This document shows positions 9,137 to 20,682 of a DNA stretch of 64,000 nt, piece by piece (within the stretch, counting starts at the first letter, position 1; every line of letters begins with the position of its first letter). The translations under genes were made by a program, and so were the position numbers. The notes under the pieces are model-generated. The model saw only the letters and a list, made by a program, of their open reading frames with translations. It did not search any database and had not been told where the DNA came from. Source of the DNA: Mycobacterium parascrofulaceum ATCC BAA-614. GTDB taxonomy: Bacteria; Actinomycetota; Actinomycetes; Mycobacteriales; Mycobacteriaceae. The stretch spans positions 33,177 to 97,176 of the forward strand of contig NZ_GG770561.1 of assembly GCF_000164135.1 (NCBI RefSeq). The letters run 5' to 3'.

Positions 9137-10074
9137 CCGAGACCGGAACCGCGGTTGCAGCGCGGCTGTCGACCACGTCGGAAGGTTTGTGGTTGACAGC
9201 CGCGCTTTGCGGTGTGGCTCAATTGCCACCTGCCCTCAAGATCCGGCCCATTGGGGCGGTGCAGGCCACCATCGCGGCTCACCCCGGGATGGAGGTGCTC
9301 GAAAACGCGGGGATTTGTCAGGGCGGCGAGGTTGACCCCAGCGTGGCCTCTTGGGTGCGGGCCTTGGGGCGTCCCGACGTCGAGATTGACGTGACGATTA
9401 CCCGCCCCGAGATCCGACCGGAGCGGCTTGAAGGCCCACCAGCGGTCTTCACCGCCCCGGAGGACGCGATTGAGGCCGCCGAGGCGCTGGCACGGTGGTA
9501 CGCCCAGCGGCCTCCCCAGCGAGTTGTGACATTGTGCCGGCGCGATAACGCGTGGGTGGCCGCCGCGCGGCTCTGGCGCCCGGGCCAAGACACCAGCGAT
9601 GAGGTTGTGGTCACCCCGCTGGGTGGGACCGAGATCGCGCACGTCGTCGTCGACACGATAGGGCCGGCCGACCCGGCCCAATTCCACGGCATCAATAGCG
9701 AAGCAGCGGTACTCAATACAGTTCTGTCGGCCTGGCAGGCCAACCCCGCCATCGACATCATCGCGGGCCTCGTAGAGGTTGGACTTTCAGTTCCCCAGGC
9801 GCGGCTAGTCGAAGCGGTCGCCGACCGGGGCACCACCCGCGCGGTTATCGGCGCGGCCGAATTCTCTATCAGTGGCCCGGCGCGGGCGCCGATGGCGGTG
9901 ACCGTGGCTGACACCTTGATCGGCCGCGTCGTTGTCAGCAACAGCGTTGGTCCTGACGGCAGGCAATGGACCACACTGCTGCCCGGCGCCGATCACGCAA
10001 TCCACACGGCTGTGGTCGAGCTGCTCGAAACTTTGCCCTCGGGACGCGGCTGGGCGACTCATCAGCGGACATAA
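9133..10074 (+). CDS. espG: ESX secretion-associated chaperone EspG
   Basis: A 313-residue EspG-family protein. EspG proteins are cytosolic chaperones that bind the tip of the PPE partner of PE-PPE dimers and deliver them to the matching ESX system. The product fits the family in length, location (directly after the esx pair) and the typical start TSEGLWLTAALCGVAQLPPAL and ending with a W-TLLPG motif and helical tail. No signal peptide or membrane segment is visible. GTG start overlapping the esxA stop. Having its own EspG suggests that the plasmid PPE is not delivered through chromosomal EspG proteins (inference). Confidence 0.88.
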   Translation: MTETGTAVAARLSTTSEGLWLTAALCGVAQLPPALKIRPIGAVQATIAAHPGMEVLENAGICQGGEVDPSVASWVRALGRPDVEIDVTITRPEIRPERLEGPPAVFTAPEDAIEAAEALARWYAQRPPQRVVTLCRRDNAWVAAARLWRPGQDTSDEVVVTPLGGTEIAHVVVDTIGPADPAQFHGINSEAAVLNTVLSAWQANPAIDIIAGLVEVGLSVPQARLVEAVADRGTTRAVIGAAEFSISGPARAPMAVTVADTLIGRVVVSNSVGPDGRQWTTLLPGADHAIHTAVVELLETLPSGRGWATHQRT

Positions 10075-10203
10075 AATTTCGATACAGGCGAATATGGTGT
10101 CCGTTGTAGACGGATGAAAACCGTGGTTGTTACTGTCGCGCTGTGGCCAAATTATGTGGCGCTAAGCGAAATTCGAATACGTCTGGTGACGAGGGGACAC
10201 GGT

Positions 10204-11724
10204 ATGACAAGTCCGCATGAGCGTGAGGAACGCGACTTTTTCAATGGCCTGGCGGCAGGTCCGCCGCCCGAGACGCAGCCCGCGCCAGGCGCAGTTGAGC
10301 CCAGCCATCCCAACAACAGCGGCGAACCGACGAGCGATGATGGGCGGCCGCGGTTTTCACCCCCGGAGGCCGCTCTTGGGCTCCCCGCCCAGGATGCGAC
10401 GCCGGCGCCGTCTTCGGCGCCCCAACAAGCCCCGGGTTGGCAGCCGCCGCGGTTTTCGCCCCCGGAGGGCACCTTGGCACCCCAGGGCCAAGACACCCCT
10501 CCGCCACCTCCGTGGGCGCAGCAGGCCGGTCCCCATCAGCAGGGGACGCCCAGCGAAAGCTACGGTTCCTCAAGTCAATTGGGCCGCCCACCGCAGGGAG
10601 TGTCGGAGGCGGCGCTCGGTGGGCGTCACGGCGCACCGCAGCCAGCCGGTCACGCAGATCCCAGCCAGGTTGCGCGTCCGTATCCGCCGGCAGAAGAACA
10701 TGGTTGGCGTGCGCCAACACCCCAACCGTCGCCTCGCACCGCGGGCACGCCACGGTCTTCGGACGCGCTGCGAGAGCACCTGCGCGCCACGGACTTGATT
10801 GCCCCACACAAGGAGGCGCCATCCAAGGGGTGGCGCAGGGCGTTGCTCAAGGTTTCTGGTGGGCTGATTAACGTCGGTGAGTCCAGCGACGAGCGCACAG
10901 TGCGTGGCCTCAAGGCTGCGATCGGGGCCAATTTGCGTGGCACTTATACCGTCGTGGTGCTTGGTGGCAAGGGCGGTTCGGGCAAGACCGCGATGACTGT
11001 CGCGACCGCCAGTGAGTTTGCACGCAATCGTAACGACCAAGTGGTCGCTGTCGACGCCGATCCGGCACAGGCCGCAAATTTGGCGGCTCGGGTGGATCCC
11101 AAGGCGTCATCGCTGCGTGCGATTAACGACGACCTTAATCTTCATCGCTACGCCGATGTTGGGGCCTTGACGGGCCACAACCAAGTTGGTTTAGACGTTG
11201 TGGCTTCCCCGCGCCATGGAGGCGCTCGCGGGGAGGGGTTGACCGCTGATGAGTTCAGCAAGGGCCATATGCGTCTACAACGGTTCTACAGTGTGCTTTT
11301 CGTTGACTGCGGTGTCGATCTCGAACACGAGGTGATGAAGGGTGTGTTCGAGCGCGCCGATGCGGTGTTGATGGTGGCCTCGGCCGTCCCGGACGGCGCC
11401 GAAGGCGCGAGCACCAATTTCGAGTGGTTGCGCGACGAAGGCTATCACCAGTTGCTGTCGCGAACAGTGTTGGTGATCAACCACATTCGCCCGGCGCGCA
11501 ATCGGAAGGATCGTAAGGAGGCGGCCAAACTGGTCGCCACACTCAGGGAGCATTTCGGGAGCTGGGTCAAAAACGATCGCATTATCGAGGTACCCTTTGA
11601 CCCCCACATCGCCTCGGCGGGCGAGTTGGACCTTCGAAGGGTCAACCCTAAGACCGCCAGGGCGGTGCTTAAGACCGCCGCCGCATTGGCGGCAGGGTTC
11701 TCGACAGCGGCCGATGCCCGATGA
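10204..11724 (+). CDS. espI: EspI-like proline-rich ParA/MinD-type ATPase
   Basis: A 506-residue protein with a Pro/Gln-rich disordered N-terminal half (about residues 15-200, with two RFSPPE repeats) and a C-terminal ParA/MinD-like domain containing the deviant Walker A GGKGGSGKT near residue 254 and VVAVDADPAQAANLA. This matches EspI of ESX-1, reported to repress secretion at low ATP. I use the ATG at 10204, preceded by GAGGGGAC; the open frame continues upstream to 10114, but that extension is unlike the family. It is followed by eccD with a 4-base overlap. It should not be taken as a plasmid partition ParA: there is no parB partner and the context is ESX. Confidence 0.85.
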   Translation: MTSPHEREERDFFNGLAAGPPPETQPAPGAVEPSHPNNSGEPTSDDGRPRFSPPEAALGLPAQDATPAPSSAPQQAPGWQPPRFSPPEGTLAPQGQDTPPPPPWAQQAGPHQQGTPSESYGSSSQLGRPPQGVSEAALGGRHGAPQPAGHADPSQVARPYPPAEEHGWRAPTPQPSPRTAGTPRSSDALREHLRATDLIAPHKEAPSKGWRRALLKVSGGLINVGESSDERTVRGLKAAIGANLRGTYTVVVLGGKGGSGKTAMTVATASEFARNRNDQVVAVDADPAQAANLAARVDPKASSLRAINDDLNLHRYADVGALTGHNQVGLDVVASPRHGGARGEGLTADEFSKGHMRLQRFYSVLFVDCGVDLEHEVMKGVFERADAVLMVASAVPDGAEGASTNFEWLRDEGYHQLLSRTVLVINHIRPARNRKDRKEAAKLVATLREHFGSWVKNDRIIEVPFDPHIASAGELDLRRVNPKTARAVLKTAAALAAGFSTAADAR

Positions 11725-13216
11725 CCACCGCCAATTCCGCACAACAGGCGCCGGAAGTCCCTCGGCTGTGCAAGGTTCATTTGCTGGTCGGGGATGACAC
11801 GCTCATCGATTACGTCCTGCCTGCTGGGGTGGCGTTGATTGCGGTGATCGAGGACCTCATCCCGCGGGTCAATGCGATTCTCAAAGATCGCGGGCGGGCA
11901 CCTCTTGATGACACGTTGACCTTTCAACTGTGCCGTGCAGACGCCACTCCGCTCGATCCGCAGCGATCCCTTGATGACAGCCGTGTCTACGACGGGGACT
12001 TGTTGTGTCTCTTGCCTACTGACGCCACCGAACGCTTCGCACCTGTCATTGAGGAGGTGTCGACGGCGCTGGCTCGTTCAGCACGCCAGCAGTTCGCCAC
12101 AGTCGATGTCACGGTCGCGCGTCGGGTAGCCGGGGGGCTTTTCGCAGCGCTGGTCGCGTGGGCCGAGGTGATGTTGGCGCAGTTGTGGTGGCAACAGCAC
12201 GGCTGGCTGCCCGCGGCGGTGTCGTGGGGATTAGCCGCCGTTTTCTTGGTGTCGGCGAGGGCGGCGACGCGGGCACGAGATGAGCAGCGACGCCGATCGG
12301 CGGACTTCCTGGTGTGGTCGGCGCTGATTTGCGCCGGTGCAGGCGCGGCGATGTCGGTGCCGGGACCACCCGGTGGCTGGCATGTGGTGGCCGCGACGGC
12401 CACCGTGTTGGCCGGCGTGGCGGCATTGACGATGCTGACCGGCCGCTATCTGACTGTGTTTGCGGGGATGGCTGTGGTCGGGTTATCTGCGGGCGCGGTG
12501 GCGGCGATCCACGCCAGCGGTTGGCGAGTGCTGCCAGCGCATCTGGCGGTCGTCTTCTTGGTAGCGGACCTGGTGCTAGTGACGTTTGCAACCAGCATCG
12601 GGATCGTGGGGGCCGGAGTGCCCGGGCCATGGTTTCCTTCGGTCACTAACCGGGGGGTGTTTGAGACTCGAGAAGGCGCTGCCCTAAACACGGTGTCGCC
12701 GGTGGAGCGTCCGGGCAATGAAACCGTTGAGCAGATCGCGACGTGGGCTCGGCGCGGCACCGCCATCGTGACGGGTCTGCTGGCTGGCGGCGCTGTGGTG
12801 TTGGTGGCGGCCGCGCGCTATGCAGTGATGCCCGAAACTGGCGGCGGGTGGCGGTTTTTGGCATTCACGTTGGGGATTTGCGCAATCTTTCTGCTCCGGG
12901 CGCGCTCGTTTGTTGATCGCAATCAATCGGTGATGCTGGCCGTTGGTGCGGTCGTCGCGGTAGCGGTGGTGATCGGACGATACGCAAGCGCTCCCAACCC
13001 GGCTTCGCCGGTTGTCACCCTGATATGTGTTGGCGCAGCGCTAATGTTGGCCGGGGCGGGCCTGCTTGGAGCGCTGGTGGTGCCCAATGCGCGGATCAGC
13101 GCACCGGTAAACCGCGCCGTCGAAGTCAGCGAGTACATTCTGCTGATTTTCGTTGTGCCATGGGCGATCTGGCTGCTGAATCTGCTGTGGGTGGTACGAA
13201 ATGCGGTCCACGGCTG

Positions 13217-13217
<1 letters not shown>
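11721..13217 (+). CDS. eccD: ESX channel protein EccD
   Basis: A 498-residue protein with an N-terminal ubiquitin-like domain (about residues 13-95, CKVHLLVGDDTLIDYVLPAG onward) and then around 11 hydrophobic helices to the C-terminus, the EccD architecture. EccD forms the membrane vestibule of the ESX complex. ATG overlaps the espI stop (ATGA), and its stop overlaps the mycP start, so the three genes are coupled. The length is close to the family norm (about 500 residues). No oddities were seen. Confidence 0.92.
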
Positions 13218-14853
<1,636 letters not shown>

Positions 14854-14854
<1 letters not shown>

Positions 14855-16398
14855 TGAAGCAACGGTTTGTCTCGGCCCGTATCGCACCCCGCGCCGTGGT
14901 CACCGGCGAAGTGGTCGCAGGTCTGGTTGCGCTGGCACTGAGCGCCACGCTGGATTCGTGGCCGATCGCCGTCGCCAGCGGCGCCGCGACCGGACTGGTG
15001 ATCTGTGTGCTGACCTTCCGGGAGCGCACCGTGTGGCAGTGGGCGTGGCGGGCCATGTCCTGGACGCGCCGCCGGGTGCGCAGACTCCAGCTGCCTCAAC
15101 CGGTCGATGTCACCCTCAACGAGCACACAGTCGGTGTTGTGATCGACGGGCACACCGTGTCCACGATGATCACTGTGCTGGGCAAGCCTTACATCCCCAC
15201 CCTATTGCACGCCGACCACACCAAAACACTTAATACCGTGCCGATTAGCGTAATCGCACAAGAGATGCAGCGCTGCGGGTTGAGTGTTGATGTCGACATC
15301 ATCTGCGAGGGCAGCCGCACAGCCAGAGACAACTATGCCGAACTGTATGAAGCGGCGCTACGGGGGCTGCCGGCGGCCGGTCAGCGTAGCGTGACGTTGG
15401 TAGTCCGCTTCGATACGCGCAGCGACCGCATTCTGCCTGGACTGCTGTGGCGGCGAGACACGATCGGCGCGGCGGTGGCGGCTTCTCAGCGCATCACCAG
15501 AGCGCTGTGCCAAACAAACTGTCGTGCAAGGCTTTTGACCGCAGCGCAGATGAACGACGCGGTAGCGGCCAGCCTGGGTGGGCCCGAAAACGCGACAGCT
15601 TCTTACCAGGACCGCTGGACGAATCTGCAGCGCGGCGGGAAGGCCTATGTCACAGCGTATTTCTTCAGCGCCAGTGACGTGCGCTCTGCTCAACTCGACG
15701 ACGTGTGGGCCTACCAGAGCGACCACACGACCCTGGTGATCGCGTTGCGCAGCGATCCTGCCGGCGTGCGGGCTTCAGCCCTCGTCCGGTTGACCACCGT
15801 GCAACCGCTTGCCAGCTCGCCGCGGCTGGTGCTCAACCCGATGGCGGGCCGACAGTGGGAAGCGTTGGCGCTGACCTTGCCTGGGTGCAGGCGGCTGAGG
15901 TTGCCATCAACGCCAGTAACTACCGAACTCAACACAGCTGTCGTAGCCGGCGCATCGGGTGTTCTGCTGGGTGAACTGCGAGACGCTATGCTGTTGATGC
16001 CGATATCAGATCCCGCGGCCCCCACCCGAATTGCTCTGCACGCCGATGATGACCAGGCGGTGAAACGGCTGATTCGCCGGGCGGCCGCAGCAGGCGAACA
16101 GGTCGCCGTTTACGACCCCACTGGGCGTTGGACAATGACGTCTGCTTCCCCACGGATCTGGACGACGCGCGACGTCACAGCCCAGCCGCCACGTCCTCCG
16201 ACGATGGTGGTACACAATGGTCGCGTCAACAACTACCCACCCGCGCGCACATCGATCACGGTCGGCGATGTGCCCGCCAGCGCTGCACCCGATATCCGTA
16301 TCGAACAGCGGGGCGAGCGAATCACCGTGAAAACACAGCGTTTTCGCACCACGTTGAGGTCTGTGACATTCCGCAACGAGGATGCTTATCTGCGGTAA
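14854..16398 (+). CDS. eccE: ESX membrane complex protein EccE
   Basis: A 514-residue EccE with two N-terminal membrane helices (about residues 13-55: VVTGEVVAGLVALALSAT and the next hydrophobic stretch) and a large soluble domain. EccE is the peripheral subunit of the ESX membrane complex next to MycP. ATG overlaps the mycP stop (ATGA). It closes the ESX operon proper, apart from eccA, which lies 12 kb downstream. The family match is based on position, the N-terminal pattern and segments such as VGVVIDGHTVSTMI. Confidence 0.88.
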
Positions 16399-16463
16399 TC
16401 GATCCTCCCAATGTGGCTGACTTTGGTAGACGAATACCGGGGTGGGAGTGCACGATTGCGGGT

Positions 16464-17285
16464 ATGGCTTGCGATAGCGCCCGCAGCACTCCCGCCGATA
16501 CCGATCCGAAAACCCACCGGCGCGCAGTGCGTTTCTTTTGGGTGGTGTTGATAGGAGCAAGCGCGGCCTCGATCGCTGGCAACGCGTTACACGCGATCGT
16601 GCAGGCCGATCACGTCGCCCCGGCGCTGGCGGCCGCGGTGGCCACGGCCCCACCTCTGGTATTGCTCGGGTCCACGGAAGGGCTCTCGCTGCTCATCAAG
16701 GTGCACCGCCGGCCCACCTTGACGTTCTGGGCGGCGGTGATCATGACGCTGTTACTGGGGGCCGGTGCGTTTCGCCTGTCATTTGATGCGTTGTGCAGCT
16801 TGGCTATCCGGTGCGGTATCCGCCCAAGCTTGGCATGGTTGTGGCCGCTGATCATTGACGTCACGACCGCGCAGGCCACCGTTGCGCTGGTAGCCCTGAC
16901 CCGGCTCCTACACAGCCGCGCCGAGGCGCCGCCGGCCCTCGTCGAGGAGGACGTCCCGGTGTCCCTGTCGGCGACACCTCTGCCAGTCGCTGGGTCCTCA
17001 GCAGGTGAGCGTGATAGGGCCATGGTGGCGGTCGAGCCGGACCGGTCGCTGTCATCGGTTCCAAGAGTGGACGCCGCTGTGCCCCCGCGAGAGCGTCATG
17101 AACACGCCGTACGCACAGTGATGGCATCGAAAAGAACCAAGCAGCCTGCAGAAATCATTGACGCTGTGCTGCGCCGCCACGCTGACGGGCAAAAGCCGGG
17201 TGAAATCTCAGAGGAACTCAAGCTGCACCACACAACGGTGAACCGGATACTGGCGACGGCGCTCCACTCGGCAGCGGCGGTGTAA
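16464..17285 (+). CDS. DUF2637-like membrane protein with C-terminal helix-turn-helix
   Basis: A 273-residue protein with four hydrophobic helices in its first 155 residues (FFWVVLIGASAASIAGNAL; TAPPLVLLGSTEGL; FWAAVIMTLLLGAGAF; SLAWLWPLIIDVTTAQATV), the pattern of DUF2637/SpdB-like proteins common on actinobacterial plasmids. A variable linker follows, then a helix-turn-helix (AEIIDAVLRRHADGQKPGEI, TTVNRIL) at about residues 220-262. The ATG at 16464 is chosen because the open frame to its left lies within eccE. A membrane-tethered DNA-binding protein immediately before the coupling protein could recruit plasmid DNA to the transfer channel; that is inference. Confidence 0.7.
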   Translation: MACDSARSTPADTDPKTHRRAVRFFWVVLIGASAASIAGNALHAIVQADHVAPALAAAVATAPPLVLLGSTEGLSLLIKVHRRPTLTFWAAVIMTLLLGAGAFRLSFDALCSLAIRCGIRPSLAWLWPLIIDVTTAQATVALVALTRLLHSRAEAPPALVEEDVPVSLSATPLPVAGSSAGERDRAMVAVEPDRSLSSVPRVDAAVPPRERHEHAVRTVMASKRTKQPAEIIDAVLRRHADGQKPGEISEELKLHHTTVNRILATALHSAAAV

Positions 17286-17379
17286 ACCCGAAGCTTCCGC
17301 CGCAGTGACCTACGTCCGGCGATCGCGAATGTCGCTGCTTTGATAGACGTTCGCGGCCAGTGGCGCCCATGATGACGTA

Positions 17380-18783
17380 GTGGTCAACGAACCGTACACC
17401 CCGTACTGCGGCCTCACCTACAATCGCCAAAACGTTGCCGTGCGTGCGGAGACAGCACCTCACATTCTGGTAAGCGCACCAACACGTACGGGTAAAACAC
17501 GCAGGATTTTGGCCCCGGCGGCGCTCGTGCATCCTGGGCCGGAAGTTTTGGTGTCGTCGAAACCCGACCTGGCAGAGCTTGTTCTAACACGACGCAATAT
17601 CGGGATTACCGGTGTGATTGATCTGCGGCCTGAGCACACTGAGGTATGGCCGGCCGGGGTTAGGCGTATGGTCACCGACCCGACCCGCACGATCGCCAGC
17701 GCCCATGAAGCACTGACCGTTGCTGAGACCATGCTCGCGACCTCGGGCGTGGGTTTCAGTGGCGCATCGGGCGGCAACGCTGTTGCTGCGGGCGGGCTTT
17801 GGGAAAGTCAGGCCGCACCGCCGTTGGCATGCCTGCTGTACGCGGCCAGCCCGCAGGGCAACAGTTTGGGAATGCCCTGGGTGCTCGATGCCGTGCAGGA
17901 TTTCGGTATCGACGAAACCGGCGGCGACCAACCCATCCCCGAGCTCGGACGCCCGTCGTGGCTGACCGCTTACGGGCTTTGCGAACAACCGAAACTCGCG
18001 GCCCCGCTGTATTCTGTTATCGCCGGGATGGATTCCCGGCTGCGTGACAGCATCAAGATCACGGTGTCCAAGGCCGTAACACCGTGGCTGCGCTTGGGTT
18101 TGAGCGCCGACGAGGGAGCACCGTACTTGAGCGCGGTCGAACGTGTCGCTGTGGAGTCATTCGACGTCCACATGCTTGATGAGCCGGACGCCACATTGTT
18201 TGTGATCGCCCCGAACACCGGCTCGGTCGCCGGAGCCGCGGTGGCTCTGATCGATTCCATCGTGCGTCATTTCCGCCGCAAGATGGCCAATCATCAACTG
18301 ACGCATCCGCTGCTGCTGGAACTCGACGAGGTATGTAACTCATGTCCGTTGCCGGATCTGTTGACCTACGTGGGGGAGTCAGCGGGACTGGGTGTCAACA
18401 TCTTGGCGACGGTGCAGGCGTCGGCGCATTTCGACGTTGTATTTGGGTCCAAGTACGCTGAAGCGCTGCGGGAGATGTTTCCGGGCACGCTGATCATGTA
18501 TGGAGCTCACGAGCGCCATTTGCTCGAACAGGCCTCACATTGGCTGGGAGAGACAACCCGACGTACCGAAGCCTATGAGCCCACAGGGGGGAGTCGGGGC
18601 CAATCGTCGCAATTCGGCCAGGCGATCGGTTGGCAGGAACTGCTTCCCCAAAGCCGGGAAGAAGCCCAGCTGTTGCAGCGCGGCACGGCTGGCGAGCGAG
18701 TTCATATTCCAGACTGGACCGAGTTCCTGGCTCTGTTCGACCAGGCGGTTCAGCGGCGAATCAAAAAGGCGCAGTGGGGTTGA
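17380..18783 (+). CDS. Type IV coupling protein (VirD4/TraG-like ATPase)
   Basis: A 467-residue soluble TraG/VirD4-family ATPase. Walker A is APTRTGKT (residues 33-40) and Walker B LLLELDEVCNSC (about 310). The C-terminus carries the typical QASAHFDVVFG..., FPGTLIMYG and SHWLGETTRRTEAY segments of coupling proteins. It would bring the relaxase-DNA complex to the transfer channel. Unlike canonical VirD4 it has no N-terminal membrane helices; the P-loop begins 30 residues after the start. The upstream four-helix protein may supply the anchor. GTG start at 17380; no strong ribosome site is visible. Confidence 0.87.
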   Translation: MVNEPYTPYCGLTYNRQNVAVRAETAPHILVSAPTRTGKTRRILAPAALVHPGPEVLVSSKPDLAELVLTRRNIGITGVIDLRPEHTEVWPAGVRRMVTDPTRTIASAHEALTVAETMLATSGVGFSGASGGNAVAAGGLWESQAAPPLACLLYAASPQGNSLGMPWVLDAVQDFGIDETGGDQPIPELGRPSWLTAYGLCEQPKLAAPLYSVIAGMDSRLRDSIKITVSKAVTPWLRLGLSADEGAPYLSAVERVAVESFDVHMLDEPDATLFVIAPNTGSVAGAAVALIDSIVRHFRRKMANHQLTHPLLLELDEVCNSCPLPDLLTYVGESAGLGVNILATVQASAHFDVVFGSKYAEALREMFPGTLIMYGAHERHLLEQASHWLGETTRRTEAYEPTGGSRGQSSQFGQAIGWQELLPQSREEAQLLQRGTAGERVHIPDWTEFLALFDQAVQRRIKKAQWG

Positions 18784-18982
18784 CGGGCGGTTGCCGCGAC
18801 GGGCGCAATCTATGACTGACGCATTGGTCTCGGTGCTCGCGTCCAGCTTCCCAAGTGCGACCGCTGGGCAGCTCCGGGTAGCTGCACCGTGTAATCTGCC
18901 TGTGCTGCAACTAATTTGCTGTCGACGCGATCAAGCGTTTCTCGACGCTGGCCGTGTCCGCAGTAGCACTCCAGCTGCGGAC

Positions 18983-19261
18983 CTACCGACGAATGTTGCC
19001 CTCACATGACCCTGGGTCCTGACGCGTGTTTTTCACGATATCGCTTGCGTCTGAGGCGATTTGACGCAGGATCTTCAAGAACAGCACTTGCCCGGCCGAG
19101 GTGTTGAGATACCACGGCGGATCGCTGAGCATGGCAATGATCTGTTGCCGCATCGCCTCGAGCGACTGCGAACCCGGCGGCGTGTCACAAACCTGGCCAG
19201 CTCGCTCGAGCGCGGCTAACACCCGATGCACAACTGCGTCTACGGTCGTACCCCGATCCAT
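18983..19261 (-). CDS. Hypothetical small protein
   Basis: A 92-residue open frame on the - strand, third in a reverse-oriented cassette after a regulator and a membrane protein. It is moderately charged, probably helical, with no membrane helix and no recognised domain. Support comes from strand consistency with its two upstream neighbours and an amino acid composition that looks like protein (not Arg/Pro-rich as in shadow frames). It could be non-coding. Confidence 0.4.
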   Translation of the reverse strand: MDRGTTVDAVVHRVLAALERAGQVCDTPPGSQSLEAMRQQIIAMLSDPPWYLNTSAGQVLFLKILRQIASDASDIVKNTRQDPGSCEGNIRR

Positions 19262-19360
19262 ACCTTGAACCGTATCTGTGCCGCCACCCCCCGCTCACAC
19301 CCCAATTTTTGCAAAGCGGTGTAGGCATCAGCGCGCCAGAGTTGGCCCCGAGCAGCGAAC

Positions 19361-20179
19361 TCAGTTCGCGAATAGCTGCATCGAGGTTGACCGGGAGCTG
19401 ACCGTGTCGAGGTGCTGGTTGGTGGAGCCGAACAGGACGCTGATTGCGCAAATGAGACACCAGATGGAGATCGCTGCGATGACCGCAGTCCCGCCAAGGA
19501 TGGGGACCCAGTGGATAGGTGGTGGGGTTCGCCGGCGCGCGTGCAGGGATGGCGGTATGCGGCGGGCGGAGCCCGGTTCGGGGAGTGGATCTAAGACGGT
19601 GGTGATGGGCAGCGTCGGCCCGAGAATGAGGTCGTCGTCAACCTCGACAGCTTGGGGTGTCAGTGGCCACCAGTCGCTGGATCCTTCCACGGCTAGCCAG
19701 CCTTCGAGGACCCCGCAGACGGCTGCGGTGAGCAGGGTTGCGGGCAGTTGTGTTAGAAGCCAGGGGATGATCAGCTCGCCCCAGAGACTAGGGGAGGGGT
19801 TATAGAACGGCAAGGGCAGCGCTGCGAGCGCGGCGCCCCAGAGCAGTGCCGGTATCGGGTAAGCGCGGAGCCGCTCGGGGATGAGCGTGACGATTAGTCC
19901 GTAGGCGAGTTTGCCGGCCAACCAGCCCAGCGGCGCGATGGCCGCACAGGTTAGCACCAGTGCGACTTCAAATGATCCGCTGGCTGAGGTGGCGGAGCGC
20001 ATCGGTAGTGGCAGGGCGACGACGTCGTCGTGTGGGTCGGGTCGGGCACCAACATGGCTGCGTGTGCGAGCGCGAATCTTTTTGGCGAGCAGCTCGGCGC
20101 GACGCTTTTGGAAGACAAATATCCCAGCGTGTGCGGCTATCCATGCTCGGCGTTGGTCGTCGAAAATGTCAGCGGGCAT
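19361..20179 (-). CDS. Multi-pass membrane protein of unknown function
   Basis: A 272-residue protein with a basic N-terminal region (about residues 1-60), about four to five hydrophobic helices (70-95, 108-125, 135-165 and 222-248) and a soluble loop between. No family was recognised. Its ATG lies within the end of the upstream HTH gene (overlap about 11 bases), so the two are coupled. Its reverse orientation within the conjugation block and its regulator suggest an independently controlled cassette; functions such as entry exclusion or membrane defence are possible but unsupported by any motif. Confidence 0.6.
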   Translation of the reverse strand: MPADIFDDQRRAWIAAHAGIFVFQKRRAELLAKKIRARTRSHVGARPDPHDDVVALPLPMRSATSASGSFEVALVLTCAAIAPLGWLAGKLAYGLIVTLIPERLRAYPIPALLWGAALAALPLPFYNPSPSLWGELIIPWLLTQLPATLLTAAVCGVLEGWLAVEGSSDWWPLTPQAVEVDDDLILGPTLPITTVLDPLPEPGSARRIPPSLHARRRTPPPIHWVPILGGTAVIAAISIWCLICAISVLFGSTNQHLDTVSSRSTSMQLFAN

Positions 20180-20552
20180 GCTCGGCCGGGTCCCGGCTTG
20201 TCAGGAGTTCGGTGAGCAGCTGACGGGCGTCGGCCAAGATTGAGTGGCATTGCTCGACGAGGCCTTCGACGGCGTGCAAAACGGTGTGTACGTGGGTGTC
20301 TTGGGGCGGTGGTGTGGCTGGGACCCCGCCGTCAAGGATCGCCCTTGACGACCCGTGGGCCCACCCGAGCGCCTCATCGAGTCGGGCCAGCGTGGCCAGC
20401 GACATGGTGCGTGAGCCGTTACTGGATTTGTGCAGTGTCGAGCGGTTGGGTCCGCCGCGGCGGGCCAGTTCGACACGGGACATGTGCAGGACCGCCAGCC
20501 GTTCAGAGACGAAGTAGTCGAGTCGCGCTGGCCCATCATTAGGTGCAATCAC
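20169..20552 (-). CDS. XRE-like DNA-binding regulator
   Basis: About 127 residues with an N-terminal helix-turn-helix (residues 8-60: LDYFVSERLAVLHMSRVELA, NRSTLHK, SLATLARLDEALGW) and a C-terminal helical tail. I prefer the GTG at 20552 (VIAPNDGPARLDYF); the frame stays open to a TTG at 20576. It heads a three-gene reverse cassette and faces a divergent gene at 20683. An 8-base inverted repeat between them (20571-20578 and 20623-20630) is a candidate operator. Its architecture parallels the small HTH protein at 5967-6383 (HTH, Ala-rich helix). Confidence 0.72.
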   Translation of the reverse strand: MIAPNDGPARLDYFVSERLAVLHMSRVELARRGGPNRSTLHKSSNGSRTMSLATLARLDEALGWAHGSSRAILDGGVPATPPPQDTHVHTVLHAVEGLVEQCHSILADARQLLTELLTSRDPAEHAR

Positions 20553-20570
20553 GCCCACAAAACTACCTAA

Positions 20571-20630
20571 ACGCAACCATTATCGTCTAACCATGTGGAC
20601 AACCTTGCCTATTACCGCTTACGGTTGCGT
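20571..20630. promoter_or_regulatory. Candidate operator, inverted repeat in a divergent promoter
   Basis: ACGCAACC at 20571-20578 and its reverse complement GGTTGCGT at 20623-20630 flank the gap between the HTH gene (- strand) and the gene starting at 20683 (+ strand). The space between is comparatively A+T-rich (ATTATCGTCTAACC). The arrangement suits autoregulation by the HTH protein; binding is inference. Confidence 0.4.
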
Positions 20631-20682
20631 GCATAGGCGCCCACCCGATTTAGCGGCGCCGAGACGACGAAGGGACACCGCG

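Noticed and set aside
10204..11724. EspI read as a plasmid partition protein ParA
   Set aside because: It lies within the ESX operon, has a Pro-rich N-terminus like EspI, and no parB gene or centromere repeats follow.
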